Part shown: positions 42,406 through 51,000 of the stretch, one piece after another
Layout: each line of letters starts with the position of its first letter
How positions within the stretch are numbered: position 1 is the stretch's first letter
From: an uncultured Spirochaeta sp.
GTDB lineage: Bacteria > Spirochaetota > Spirochaetia > DSM-27196 > Alkalispirochaetaceae
Reading direction: 5' to 3'
Length of the DNA stretch: 64,000 bases
Assembly: GCA_913030605.1 (NCBI GenBank)
Contig: CAJWEZ010000016.1
Coordinates: 1-64,000, forward strand
Translations under genes and position numbers: made by a program
Notes under the pieces: generated by a model
What the model was told of the DNA's origin: nothing
What the model saw: the letters and a program-made list of their open reading frames with translations, nothing else
Database searches by the model: none

Positions 42406-43953
42406 TCAGGTTCCGGACTGGTCGAGGGAACTGATTGCGGCGTCGATGTCGGTCTGGAGAATGGCGAACACGCCCTCGGCGTCCGACATGCCCTCCGCCA
42501 GGATGTCTGCGTAGCTCCGGTGAACGAACAGGTGCTCCGCCGCTTCGCTGTCGGTGTGGCTACGGTACCCGGCGATGCTTTCGAGGATCGACACGACATC
42601 CTCCCGCAGCGCCTGCAGTTCCCCGCGAATCTCGGACTGAAGTGTGGCGGCGGGGTCGATGTGATGCTCAACCGTGCGCCGCACGGTGCGCGTCTCCAAC
42701 TCGAACGCCTGACCGTCGATCTCGACGCCAGTGTCGGAGAGGCGCCGGACCGGCAGCCGTTCCGAGTAGGCGTAGTCGTCGTTGTCGCCGTAGAAGAACA
42801 CATCCGTGTCGCGGGTGTCCTCTTCGCTCAGGTTCTGAAAATCGCCGATCCAGATGAGCGCGATATGCTCGTCCACATAGTCGTCGATGCGGTAGTACTC
42901 GCCACGGTACTCCACCGGCACCGGTGTATCCTCTTCCGACACCGCCGTTGTGGCGTCGTGGAGCCGGTCGAGGGTTTCGTCGAGACGTACGCGAAGCGAT
43001 TCGGGATCGAAACGGCCCGAGGTCGAGTACCGCCGGAGCGCCTCCTGGACGATCGTGTTGACCACGGCGATGTCCTCTTCTCGTGACCACAGACAATGCC
43101 GAAGGATGACGCAGTCCAGGGCGTCGACGCGATCACGGCCGTTGAGAAACGCGCTGGTGCGCAGCAGGCGGGCGGCCTGCTTCCAGCGGCGGTCGCTGAC
43201 ATCGAGGAGGTGCGGCGTGTCACTGTCGGATTCCATGCTGTTGTGCCGGGCGATCCGCTCCCTGATGTCGACGATCAGCGCCGCGATCTCCGGCGGAATC
43301 GCCACGGCGTCACGGGCGTCGGTCCACTCGTCGAGTTCGTCGGCGGTTATCTTGTCCTCCGCCGGGACCGTGTCCGCCTCCACGTTGCGGGTGTCCTCGA
43401 TGAGGCGGATGAACGCGTCGGGTTCCCGGACCGGGGCGACCTGCAGGCGCAGGAGAAATCGGTCCCACAGGTTGTTGAGCCCCGGTTCCTCAGGGACGAG
43501 CGTGCCGGCGGCGCCGATCACCGTGCGCAGCGGCAGGTGCAGCTCTTCGCTCCCGTTTCGGAACCGGTGTTCGTTGATCGCCGTGAGGAGCGTGTTGAGA
43601 ATCGGCGACGAGGCGTTCCAGATCTCATCCAGAAAGACGATTTCCGCTGTCGGGAGAAAGCCGTCGACGACGCGCTCAAAGCGGTCGGCATCCTTGAGCC
43701 GGCTGATCGACACCGGGCCAAAGAGTTCTTCCGGGGTGGTGAAGCGACCGAGAAGGTACTCGAACGTCCGGGCATCCCGGAACGCGTAGGAGATCCTCCG
43801 CGCCAGGAGGCTCTTTGCGACCCCGGGTGGGCCGTACAGGAACGTGTTTTCGCCGGACAACGCCGCGAGCAGGGTGAGACGCAGCGTTTCTTCCTTTTCC
43901 AGGAGTCCTTCGCCGAGCGCTGAAATCAGTCGACGGATGCGGTCTGAGAGCAT
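42406..43953 (-). CDS. ravA: MoxR-family AAA+ ATPase, RavA-like
   Basis: A 515-residue AAA+ chaperone. Walker A GPPGVAKS (41-48), Walker B IVFLDEIW (105-112), sensor and arginine-finger regions follow, then an extended middle domain corresponding to the LARA region of RavA. It pairs with the VWA protein downstream. The ATG at 43953 is preferred. A TTG at 43989 lies within the predicted -35 box and has no support. No ribosome site precedes the ATG, and the -10 box ends 6 nt before it. Confidence 0.88.
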   Translation of the reverse strand: MLSDRIRRLISALGEGLLEKEETLRLTLLAALSGENTFLYGPPGVAKSLLARRISYAFRDARTFEYLLGRFTTPEELFGPVSISRLKDADRFERVVDGFLPTAEIVFLDEIWNASSPILNTLLTAINEHRFRNGSEELHLPLRTVIGAAGTLVPEEPGLNNLWDRFLLRLQVAPVREPDAFIRLIEDTRNVEADTVPAEDKITADELDEWTDARDAVAIPPEIAALIVDIRERIARHNSMESDSDTPHLLDVSDRRWKQAARLLRTSAFLNGRDRVDALDCVILRHCLWSREEDIAVVNTIVQEALRRYSTSGRFDPESLRVRLDETLDRLHDATTAVSEEDTPVPVEYRGEYYRIDDYVDEHIALIWIGDFQNLSEEDTRDTDVFFYGDNDDYAYSERLPVRRLSDTGVEIDGQAFELETRTVRRTVEHHIDPAATLQSEIRGELQALREDVVSILESIAGYRSHTDSEAAEHLFVHRSYADILAEGMSDAEGVFAILQTDIDAAISSLDQSGT

Positions 43954-43959
43954 GATTGT

Positions 43960-43989
43960 ACTGTTTGCTGTTTCATTCCCACCTGTCAA
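43960..43989 (-). promoter_or_regulatory. Promoter for ravA-viaA, predicted leaderless
   Basis: Minus-strand TTGACA (43984-43989), 18-bp spacer, AACAGT (43960-43965), six nucleotides, then the ravA ATG. The -35 is consensus. The -10 is weaker, and a TACAAT at 43955-43960 is present but too close to the ATG. Confidence 0.5.
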
Positions 43990-44044
43990 GCGTGGGAACC
44001 GGAGAGGTAGTCTCCACCGCGCCTATGCGATAGCATCGGGTCTC

Positions 44045-44626
44045 ATGAACGATGATCACCCCGAACCGCATCTGGTGTGGAATGAACTGACCCGCAACAC
44101 GCTGGTCGATACGCCGGTTTTCTCCCTCGTCCGGAGCAGACGACGGGCGGCCGACGGTCGCGAGGCCGACTACTACGTGATGGACAGCCCCGACTGGGCC
44201 AACATCGTTGCCTGCACCCGAAATGATGAGGGGGTGGAGTGCTTTATCATGGTCCGGCAGTTTCGTCACGGCAGCATGCGCGTGAGCCTCGAGTTCCCCG
44301 GTGGCGTGGTGGACCCCGGGGAGGACCCCGCCGCGGCGGTGGCGAGGGAGCTTCGGGAAGAAACGGGATACGAGGCCGACGATGTGGTGGAGCTGGGCAG
44401 CGTCAATCCGAATCCCGCGCTGCAGGGAAACCGGTGCTACACCTTTCTCGCCACCTCGTGCCACCACCCCGGCCGCGGACAGGACCTCGATGAGAACGAG
44501 ATTATCGACGTGGAACTTGTGCCGGTTGCCGACCTCGTGTCCGGCACCCGAAACGGCGAGTTCGACCACGCCATGATGCACGTGGCCCTCGATTTTTACC
44601 TCCGGACACAAAAACGCCCTTCCTGA
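44045..44626 (+). CDS. Nudix hydrolase, ADP-sugar pyrophosphatase type
   Basis: A 193-residue Nudix hydrolase. The box GX5EX7REUXEEXGU is complete (GGVVDPGEDPAAAVARELREETGY), giving the metal-binding glutamates. The N-terminal beta region (TPVFSLVRSRRRAADGREADYYV) resembles ADP-ribose/ADP-sugar pyrophosphatases. No ribosome site precedes the ATG, and a -10 like TAGCAT lies 8 nt upstream. Its last codons form half of the terminator stem of the opposing tRNA gene. Confidence 0.88.
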   Translation: MNDDHPEPHLVWNELTRNTLVDTPVFSLVRSRRRAADGREADYYVMDSPDWANIVACTRNDEGVECFIMVRQFRHGSMRVSLEFPGGVVDPGEDPAAAVARELREETGYEADDVVELGSVNPNPALQGNRCYTFLATSCHHPGRGQDLDENEIIDVELVPVADLVSGTRNGEFDHAMMHVALDFYLRTQKRPS

Positions 44627-44637
44627 CGGGAAGGGCG
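44610..44637 (-). terminator. Terminator of tRNA-Cys overlapping the Nudix stop
   Basis: On the minus strand a 9-bp stem CGCCCTTCC/GGAAGGGCG is followed by TTTTTG, 16 nt past the tRNA 3' end. The stem includes the final codons and stop of the convergent Nudix gene, so this sequence is under coding and structural constraint at once. Confidence 0.85.
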
Positions 44638-44652
44638 AATTGCGGACACTAG

Positions 44653-44724
44653 AGGCGCCGGCCGGATTCGAACCGGCGAATGAAGGCTTTGCAGGCCTCT
44701 CCCTTACCACTTGGGTACGGCGCC
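44653..44724 (-). tRNA. tRNA-Cys (GCA)
   Basis: A 72-nt cloverleaf on the minus strand. Acceptor GGCGCCG/CGGCGCC plus discriminator U, D-loop AAGTGGTAAGG, anticodon stem GGCCT with loop containing GCA, and T-loop GGTTCGAATCC. The CCA end is not encoded and must be added after transcription. It has its own promoter and terminator. Confidence 0.96.
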
Positions 44725-44737
44725 CGACGTCCCGGAA

Positions 44738-44766
44738 AGATAGTCAATTGCCCCGCTCCGTGTAAA
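44738..44766 (-). promoter_or_regulatory. Promoter of tRNA-Cys
   Basis: Minus-strand TTTACA (44761-44766), 17-bp spacer, CTATCT (44738-44743), 13 nt before the mature tRNA 5' end. Confidence 0.7.
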
Positions 44767-44789
44767 GCCCCGCCCGGGGAAACACTTGC

Positions 44790-45725
44790 TCACGGCCGTG
44801 ACCGGAGCGCGCGGAAGCGGGTACGCTGCACTCCGTGGGCGCTCAGGAGCGTCGGAATCCACGGCGCCGTGATCAGCCGTTGCTCCTCGATCCGATTGGG
44901 AAACTCGTCACCGTCGATTCCGCGGGGCACGTCCGACCCGTCGACGGTGGTGGCGGGGTCGGCCAGGTGAACGACGAGTTCGCTTACCCCCGGTGGCAGG
45001 TGTCCGATAATGTGGCGCAGGTTCTCCTCCGTCGGGCGTCCGAACAGGGCGTCGATCAGGTGATCGGGATGACGAACCCCGGCGCGGGCGAGCCGCCGCT
45101 TGGAGTTCATGAGCCGGATCCAGGTTCCGGGAAGGACCGACAGGGCCTGAAACGGTCGAGCCCCGAGCAGCCCGAGAATACTGCGAGCCGCCCGCTTTCG
45201 CGTGGTGGCATACCCGTAGCGCCGGCTGTGCGTCTGACTCACCGCCACCGGGGTTCGCACCGGGGCATCGAACTCGAGGGCGAGGCGCGCCATGAGGTCC
45301 AGAAACGGCGGGTAGATGCCGAGCACGTTGTGGTGACTGCTCAGATGGTCCACGGGTATGCCCTGGTCGGTGAGGACCGCCACCTGCCGGTGGAGTTCGG
45401 CGTCCACGGCGGTGAGGTCCAGGGTGTCGAGCCGCGTAAGGAGGCGCGGCAGTCCCTGGAACGCACCGTCGGCGCTGCAGATTCCGCCGAGGAGCGAGGG
45501 CGCCGTGAGGGGAAACCCGCTGGTCAGGTTGAGATGCACACCGATCCCGAGCTCCGGGAACGACCGGTGGAGTTCGGCGACCGCGGCCGCCGCGCGCGGA
45601 TAGTTGGTGAGCGCGCTCACCGCCGTCACGATCCCCGCCTCCACGGCGGCGATAATCCCGCGATCGATCGTTTCGCCGGCGCCGAAGTCATCTGCGGTGA
45701 TGATCAGTGCACGGTGGCGGCCCAC
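44790..45725 (-). CDS. ChbG/YdjC-family carbohydrate deacetylase
   Basis: A 311-residue polysaccharide-deacetylase-like protein of the ChbG/HpnK (YdjC) family. The metal motif ADDFG near the N-terminus, the IGVHLNLTSG strand and the VDHLSSHHN motif are present. It would remove acetyl groups from oligosaccharides or glycolipids. GTG start with GGAG 7 nt upstream, only 4 nt after the PepF stop, so it is the last gene of ndk-pepF-ydjC. Confidence 0.85.
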   Translation of the reverse strand: MGRHRALIITADDFGAGETIDRGIIAAVEAGIVTAVSALTNYPRAAAAVAELHRSFPELGIGVHLNLTSGFPLTAPSLLGGICSADGAFQGLPRLLTRLDTLDLTAVDAELHRQVAVLTDQGIPVDHLSSHHNVLGIYPPFLDLMARLALEFDAPVRTPVAVSQTHSRRYGYATTRKRAARSILGLLGARPFQALSVLPGTWIRLMNSKRRLARAGVRHPDHLIDALFGRPTEENLRHIIGHLPPGVSELVVHLADPATTVDGSDVPRGIDGDEFPNRIEEQRLITAPWIPTLLSAHGVQRTRFRALRSRP

Positions 45726-45729
45726 AGTC

Positions 45730-47565
45730 CTACTCCCCGACCAGCTCCGCGAAACGGTTCACGAGTGACTCGATTTCGGCGATCGCGCCGCGCCAGAACC
45801 CCCGGGACTCGATGTCGAAGCCCATGAGGCCGGTGACGTGGACGGCATCCTGCCTGCCGGTCTCCCGCAGGAGGTCGCGGTAGCGGCGCGCGAAGCCCTC
45901 CGGCGCGGCGCGGTACTGCCCGTACAGCCCCAGGCCGAACAGCTGGCCGAAGGCGTACGGAAAATTGTAGAACGCGAGCTCCGCGCGGTAGTAGTGTCCC
46001 TTTACGGCCCACATGTACGGGTGAAGTTCCTCGTCGTTGAGACCGTCGCCGTACGTCTCCAGTTGTGCCGACCGCATCATGTCCGACAGATCCTTCGCCG
46101 AGAGTTCTCCTTCAGCGCGCCGGCGCATCAGGTCGCCCTCGAAGATGAACCGTGAGAGGATGTCCACGATCACCTGCGTGCTTCCCTGCAGGAACTGTTC
46201 GATGAGGTAGCGCTCCTCATCCGGATCCGCGCCATCCAGTGCGCCGTAGAACACCAGGGTCTCCGAGAAGATGCTCGCTGTCTCCGCCAGCGTCATGGGA
46301 TAGTGGCGCTGCAGTGCCGGCAGATCGCGGATCTGCCGCGAGTGCCACGCGTGCCCCAGTTCGTGGGCGAGGGTACTTACGCCGTCGTAGCTCCCGTCGA
46401 AGTTGGCCAGAATGCGACTCTCGCCCACCCGGGGAAAGTCGGTGCAGTATGCGCCACCAACTTTGCCGGACCGCGGTTCGGCGTCGATCCATTGCCGATC
46501 GCGCGCTTCCAGGACAAACTCGGCCTGCTCCGGATCGAACGCTCCGATTCGGTCGGCGATGAACTCGATCGCGGCATCGAACGTCCAGGTGCTGCTGCTG
46601 CGTCCGACCGGCGCGAAGAGATCGTAGAACGAGAGCCGCGGCAGCCCCAGCGCCCGTGCCTTCAGGTGCAGATAGCGACGGAACACCGGGAGCGATTCGC
46701 GCATCGTATCGATCATGGATTCGAGGGCCCCGGTGCTGAGACGGTTCTGCACCGCCGACCGTTCCAGGGTGGACTCCCAGCCCCGTCGCGAGTTGAGCGT
46801 GTGGGTCGTTCCCTTGACGCCGTTCAGCGCAAACGCCAGGGGTGTCTCCACCCGCTGCCACGCGGCGAGTTCCTTCCGGTATGCGGCGTGACGGACCGCG
46901 CGGTCCGGATCGAACGCCAGCGCCCGGAGCTCGACAACGGTTTTGGTCTCTCCCGTTTTCTCGTCCCACACCGCGGACAGCGTCGAGGAGATCGTTTCGT
47001 GCAGTCGTGACCAGGCGTCGGCCCCGGATCGGGCGAGATCGGCGGCCAGGTTCTCCTCCACCGCCGTGAGTTGCCGTTCCTGGAGGTCCAACTCCTCACG
47101 GACGATGAACGCGAACTCCCGGAGATCGTCGTGGGCCTTCAGGATTCCCGGCACCTGGTCCCGAATCCCGTCGAGGGCGTTGCGGAACTCTACCGCCAGG
47201 GACGCCAGGGGAACACCGGCCTCGGCCACGCGGTTGAGCGCCGCCGTTGCGGCTTCGTTCGACGTATCGACAGAGAACTCGGCGTAACAATAGCTCTCGA
47301 GTGTCTCGTGGAGATCGTAGGCGCTCCCGATCGCGCCGAGTGCGTCGCGAAGCCATTGTGCCGGATTCCCGACGCGCGCGGCGGTGTCGGCCACCTGGGT
47401 TCGGGCGGCGATAATCCGCTCGGTCAGCCGTTCGAGGTCGGCGGCGAACGCCGGGTCCTGGAGGCCCGGATAGATCGTCTCCAGGCTCCACCGCGGGGCC
47501 TTCACCGACGGGGAACCCCCGGACGGGCCGCCGCCCGCCGGGGAGAGGTGTGCTGAGCGGGCCAT
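45730..47565 (-). CDS. pepF: Oligoendopeptidase F-type M3 metallopeptidase
   Basis: A 611-residue cytoplasmic zinc oligopeptidase of the M3B (PepF) family. The zinc motif HELGHAWHS lies near residue 400, and the downstream glutamate helix (LAETASIFSETLV) is intact. It trims short peptides. The start lies 2 nt past the ndk stop without its own ribosome site, implying coupled translation. Confidence 0.9.
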   Translation of the reverse strand: MARSAHLSPAGGGPSGGSPSVKAPRWSLETIYPGLQDPAFAADLERLTERIIAARTQVADTAARVGNPAQWLRDALGAIGSAYDLHETLESYCYAEFSVDTSNEAATAALNRVAEAGVPLASLAVEFRNALDGIRDQVPGILKAHDDLREFAFIVREELDLQERQLTAVEENLAADLARSGADAWSRLHETISSTLSAVWDEKTGETKTVVELRALAFDPDRAVRHAAYRKELAAWQRVETPLAFALNGVKGTTHTLNSRRGWESTLERSAVQNRLSTGALESMIDTMRESLPVFRRYLHLKARALGLPRLSFYDLFAPVGRSSSTWTFDAAIEFIADRIGAFDPEQAEFVLEARDRQWIDAEPRSGKVGGAYCTDFPRVGESRILANFDGSYDGVSTLAHELGHAWHSRQIRDLPALQRHYPMTLAETASIFSETLVFYGALDGADPDEERYLIEQFLQGSTQVIVDILSRFIFEGDLMRRRAEGELSAKDLSDMMRSAQLETYGDGLNDEELHPYMWAVKGHYYRAELAFYNFPYAFGQLFGLGLYGQYRAAPEGFARRYRDLLRETGRQDAVHVTGLMGFDIESRGFWRGAIAEIESLVNRFAELVGE

Positions 47566-47567
47566 CG

Positions 47568-48020
47568 TCAGACGGTCCAGTCGGCGTTGGGATCCTCCCA
47601 GGGAACCACCTGGTCGGCGCCGAAAAAGAGTCCGATCTCGCGTTCCGCACTCTCCGGGGAGTCGGACGCGTGGATGATGTTCTTCGTTGTCACCGCCGCG
47701 AAATCGCCACGAATCGTTCCGGGCTGCGCCTGCTCCACCTTGGTGGCGCCCGCCAGAAGTCGGACGCGGGAAATGGCATCCTCGCCTGCGACCACCATCG
47801 CCACCACCGGGCCGGAGGTGATATACCCGATGAGATCGCCGAAGAACGGTTTGCCGTCGTGTTCGGCGTAGTGTTTCCGGGCGAGTTCCTCGGGAATCTG
47901 CATCATCTTGAGACCAATCACCTGGAGTCCCTTGTGCTCCAGGCGTCCGATGATCTCACCAACCAGCCGGCGCTGCAGCACGCCGGGTTTGAGCATTACG
48001 TATGTTTTCTCGTGTGCCAT
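47568..48020 (-). CDS. ndk: Nucleoside diphosphate kinase
   Basis: A 150-residue NDP kinase balancing nucleoside triphosphates. The opening TYVMLKPGVLQRRLVGEII is typical. The active-site histidine normally in the NxxHxSDS segment is present (NIIHASDSPESAEREI). The ATG at 48020 fits the usual N-terminus. No ribosome site, and a promoter -10 ends 7 nt before it. Heads the ndk-pepF-ydjC operon. Confidence 0.93.
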   Translation of the reverse strand: MAHEKTYVMLKPGVLQRRLVGEIIGRLEHKGLQVIGLKMMQIPEELARKHYAEHDGKPFFGDLIGYITSGPVVAMVVAGEDAISRVRLLAGATKVEQAQPGTIRGDFAAVTTKNIIHASDSPESAEREIGLFFGADQVVPWEDPNADWTV

Positions 48021-48027
48021 GCGCTGC

Positions 48028-48056
48028 ATTATGGCGGGGGCGTCGTATGATGACAA
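48028..48056 (-). promoter_or_regulatory. Promoter of ndk, predicted leaderless
   Basis: Minus-strand TTGTCA (48051-48056), 17-bp spacer, CATAAT (48028-48033), 7 nt, ATG. Both boxes are one or two mismatches from consensus. The expected first transcribed base is at or beside the start codon. Confidence 0.65.
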
Positions 48057-48080
48057 CGGCGGCGGCCCGCGATCACCCGG

Positions 48081-51000
48081 TCAGTAGCTTTCGCACCGCG
48101 AGTAGGCGTAGATATCGTAGCGGCGCACCTCCTCCCGCGGCGCGAGAGCCGTCCGCCCCCGGGTGCTCGTGTCGACGATCATCGGTGCCCCGGTCGAGTC
48201 AAACCCCGCCAGGTTGACGCTGTGTTCGTAGGTTTCGATCTGGCCGTCCGGCTGTGTGTGGTAGGTCGACAGGCGCGCGGTGGCGGTGTACTCCTGCGTC
48301 GGGTCCTCCGCCAGGTACGCTGCGATCCGTCCCATGTTCACCTCCCGAGGATCGACGGATATGTGGCGGACGACGCGTCCGGTGGCGGCCTCGAGGATCG
48401 ACGCGGCGTCGCTCGCCGCGAGCAGGTTGGCGTCGCGAAAGTACCCGTCCTGCGCCCAGCGGTTGAGGTTTCCTGGGTCGGAGATGCGGCGCCCGGCGAC
48501 GGTGTTCACCATGTTGGAGATCGCCGTGAGGACGCAGCCTGCGGAGCCGATCGTATACGATCCTCCCGTCCCGAGGTGCTGATTGCTCCACGCCCTGTCC
48601 TGCTGCACGTCACTGAGACCCACCCGGGCCCCGACAAACTGCGTACCGGTGGCGTCGGTCAGGTTCACCGGATCTCCGGCGGCGTACCGGAACCAGTCGT
48701 GGTGGTGGAGCGCCGGATCGCGACTGGTGAAGGACCCGATCTCCGGCACATAGGCCCGATGCGTTCCGACGAGGGCGCGGAGGTCCCCGAGTCGCCACAT
48801 TCCGTAGACCAGGGACGAGTAGGGGACCGCCGCAGGAAACAGCGGTTCCGCGGGCCGGGAGAACGCCGCCACCGCCGAGGTTTCGCCGCCCCGGCGATAC
48901 GTCGTTGTTCCGGTCACTCGGTCCACGATCGCCGCGCCGCGGCTCGTGCCGCGGGTGTCGACGAAGGGCAGCGTCACCGTTTCGGCATCGACGACCGCTA
49001 TTGTGCGACCGTCGAGACGGACCTCCACGCAGGTGCGGTCCGCCGGGGCGTGTCCCGCCGCATCGGGGGCACGCGGCGACGCCGGCGCGAAGCGTGGCAC
49101 GTCGGTCGCCGGCGGCACCTCCGAGAGCCGCCACGCGCGCAGTGCAACGGGAACACCGTCAAGGCCCCCGGCGACCGTCGCCGACGTCCAGGTGCGGCCC
49201 GACGGTCGATGCGTGACCCGGAGCGGCGCACCGGACGCGTCGCGGACGATGTCCCAGGCGCGTTCTCCCTCGGAGACCGTGCGCGGCGCACCGGAGGTGT
49301 CGTCGTACGCGATTCGCGTATCGCCGATGCGGATCATGCGCCCGATTGAGTCCCGCTCCACCGGCAACCCGGCGGCGGGATCGGGAACCGGGCGCTGGAG
49401 CGTCCGTGCCGGCGGGGCGGGAGGCGTCACGGAGACCGCGGCGCCGCGCCACGCCGCCGTCAGCAGTCGCGCGACATCCGGGGCGGTGGGGCGGACTACG
49501 CCTCCGTCTACGGTCGAGGCTGTCGCCAGGTGCCCCGAATCGGTGTAGGTGAACAGCTGGGTTGCGCCGTCCAGTCGCTGCTCCGCCAGTTCACGGCCGG
49601 CGGCGTCCCGGACGACGACCAGAGAATCCAGAACGCGCCGGTCTCCACCGGCGAGGACCGTTTGAACAGTGCCGACGCTTGCTCCTCCGCCGTTCCACGT
49701 CCGCCAACCGACTTCCGCGGCGCCGACGACGGCGGTGGATGCCCCGTTTGAGCGGAGAAGGGTCCGCCGACCGTTGTCATCGACAACCGAGACGGACAGC
49801 GTTCCCTGCTCTGCGGTAGCGGTAAAGCGCATACCGTTCACTGTCGCCTGGAACCCGCGGCGGTCGCCGCGGTGAGCGACATCGGAGAACCGAAGCGGAA
49901 CGGTCGTTCCGTCGTCCGTTGTGGCCGACTGCACCCGGCCGGCGGCGTCGATGCTGCGGGCCACGGTGACCTGCGGACCTCCCTCCTGCTCGATCGATTC
50001 CCGCAGGATCCGCCCGTAGGGGCCGGTAACGATACGGCGGGTGACGCCGTCGCTGTGCAGGTCCGCGGTGTTCTCCGCCGGGTTCCACGCAATCGACGCG
50101 ATCTCCCGGTTTTCGCCGTCACGACGACGGAGCGTTCCGGGCAGCAGGTCCACGATTTCGCGAAACTCCGTGCCCGGCGCCGGCATCGTCCGAACCTCGC
50201 GCGGGATGCGCGCGGCCTGCCAGGCGATACCGCTGACCGCACCCCCCGGACCGGTGATCTCGACCGTCAGCCCGATACCGTTGCGGCGAACGGTCCACGC
50301 ATCCCCGGCGCTGTCGCGCACCGTCTCGTGCGTTCCCTCCGCCGTGACCGCCGACCATTCGGTGACGCCGAGCAATCGGCGTGTCGTGTCCGTTGCCGAC
50401 CCGTACCCGGCGTGGTAGACGTGGCCGACGGAACCGTCAACGAGATCGAGGAGTCGATCCCGACCGTCGAACGTGAGTTCCCGCAGCAACGCCCCGGCGG
50501 GGTTCCGGACGACGATCCGGTAACCACCGTCGGTGCCGCGCGGCGACCGTTCCATCGTCCCCGAGGAGGTCGTTATCGACCGCGGCAGTCCTTCGGCATC
50601 GAACCGGGTGCTCACCGTTTGGTGCCCGGCGATCGTTTCGGTGACGCTGTTTTCGCCGTACGCCAGCGAGCGCAGGAAGCCGTCGGCCGCCCGCTGGAGG
50701 ACGGGACGCCCCTCGTGGTCGTACTCCGCCAGATGGATGCCGCCGCGACGGTCGATGAACGTCACACGGCGCCCGTGTTCTTCATACGTCCAGCGTTCGC
50801 TGGTCCCGTCCGGGTACACCACCGAGATCGGCCGCCCGAGCGGGTCCCGGCGCTCGCGCCGCACGAGGCTGCCGTTGCGTATGATCTCGGTCACGCCGTC
50901 TCCGCGGCGGATCGTGGTTCGCACACCGCGGGACTCGACGAGCTCTCGTATCCTGCCGGCGGCGTCGACCTGACCGGTAACCGTGGAGCCGTCGGGCGCG

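Noticed and set aside
40269-42434. 721-aa plus-strand open frame
   Set aside because: Antisense to the VWA and FMN reductase genes. Low-complexity Arg/His/Glu composition without domains.
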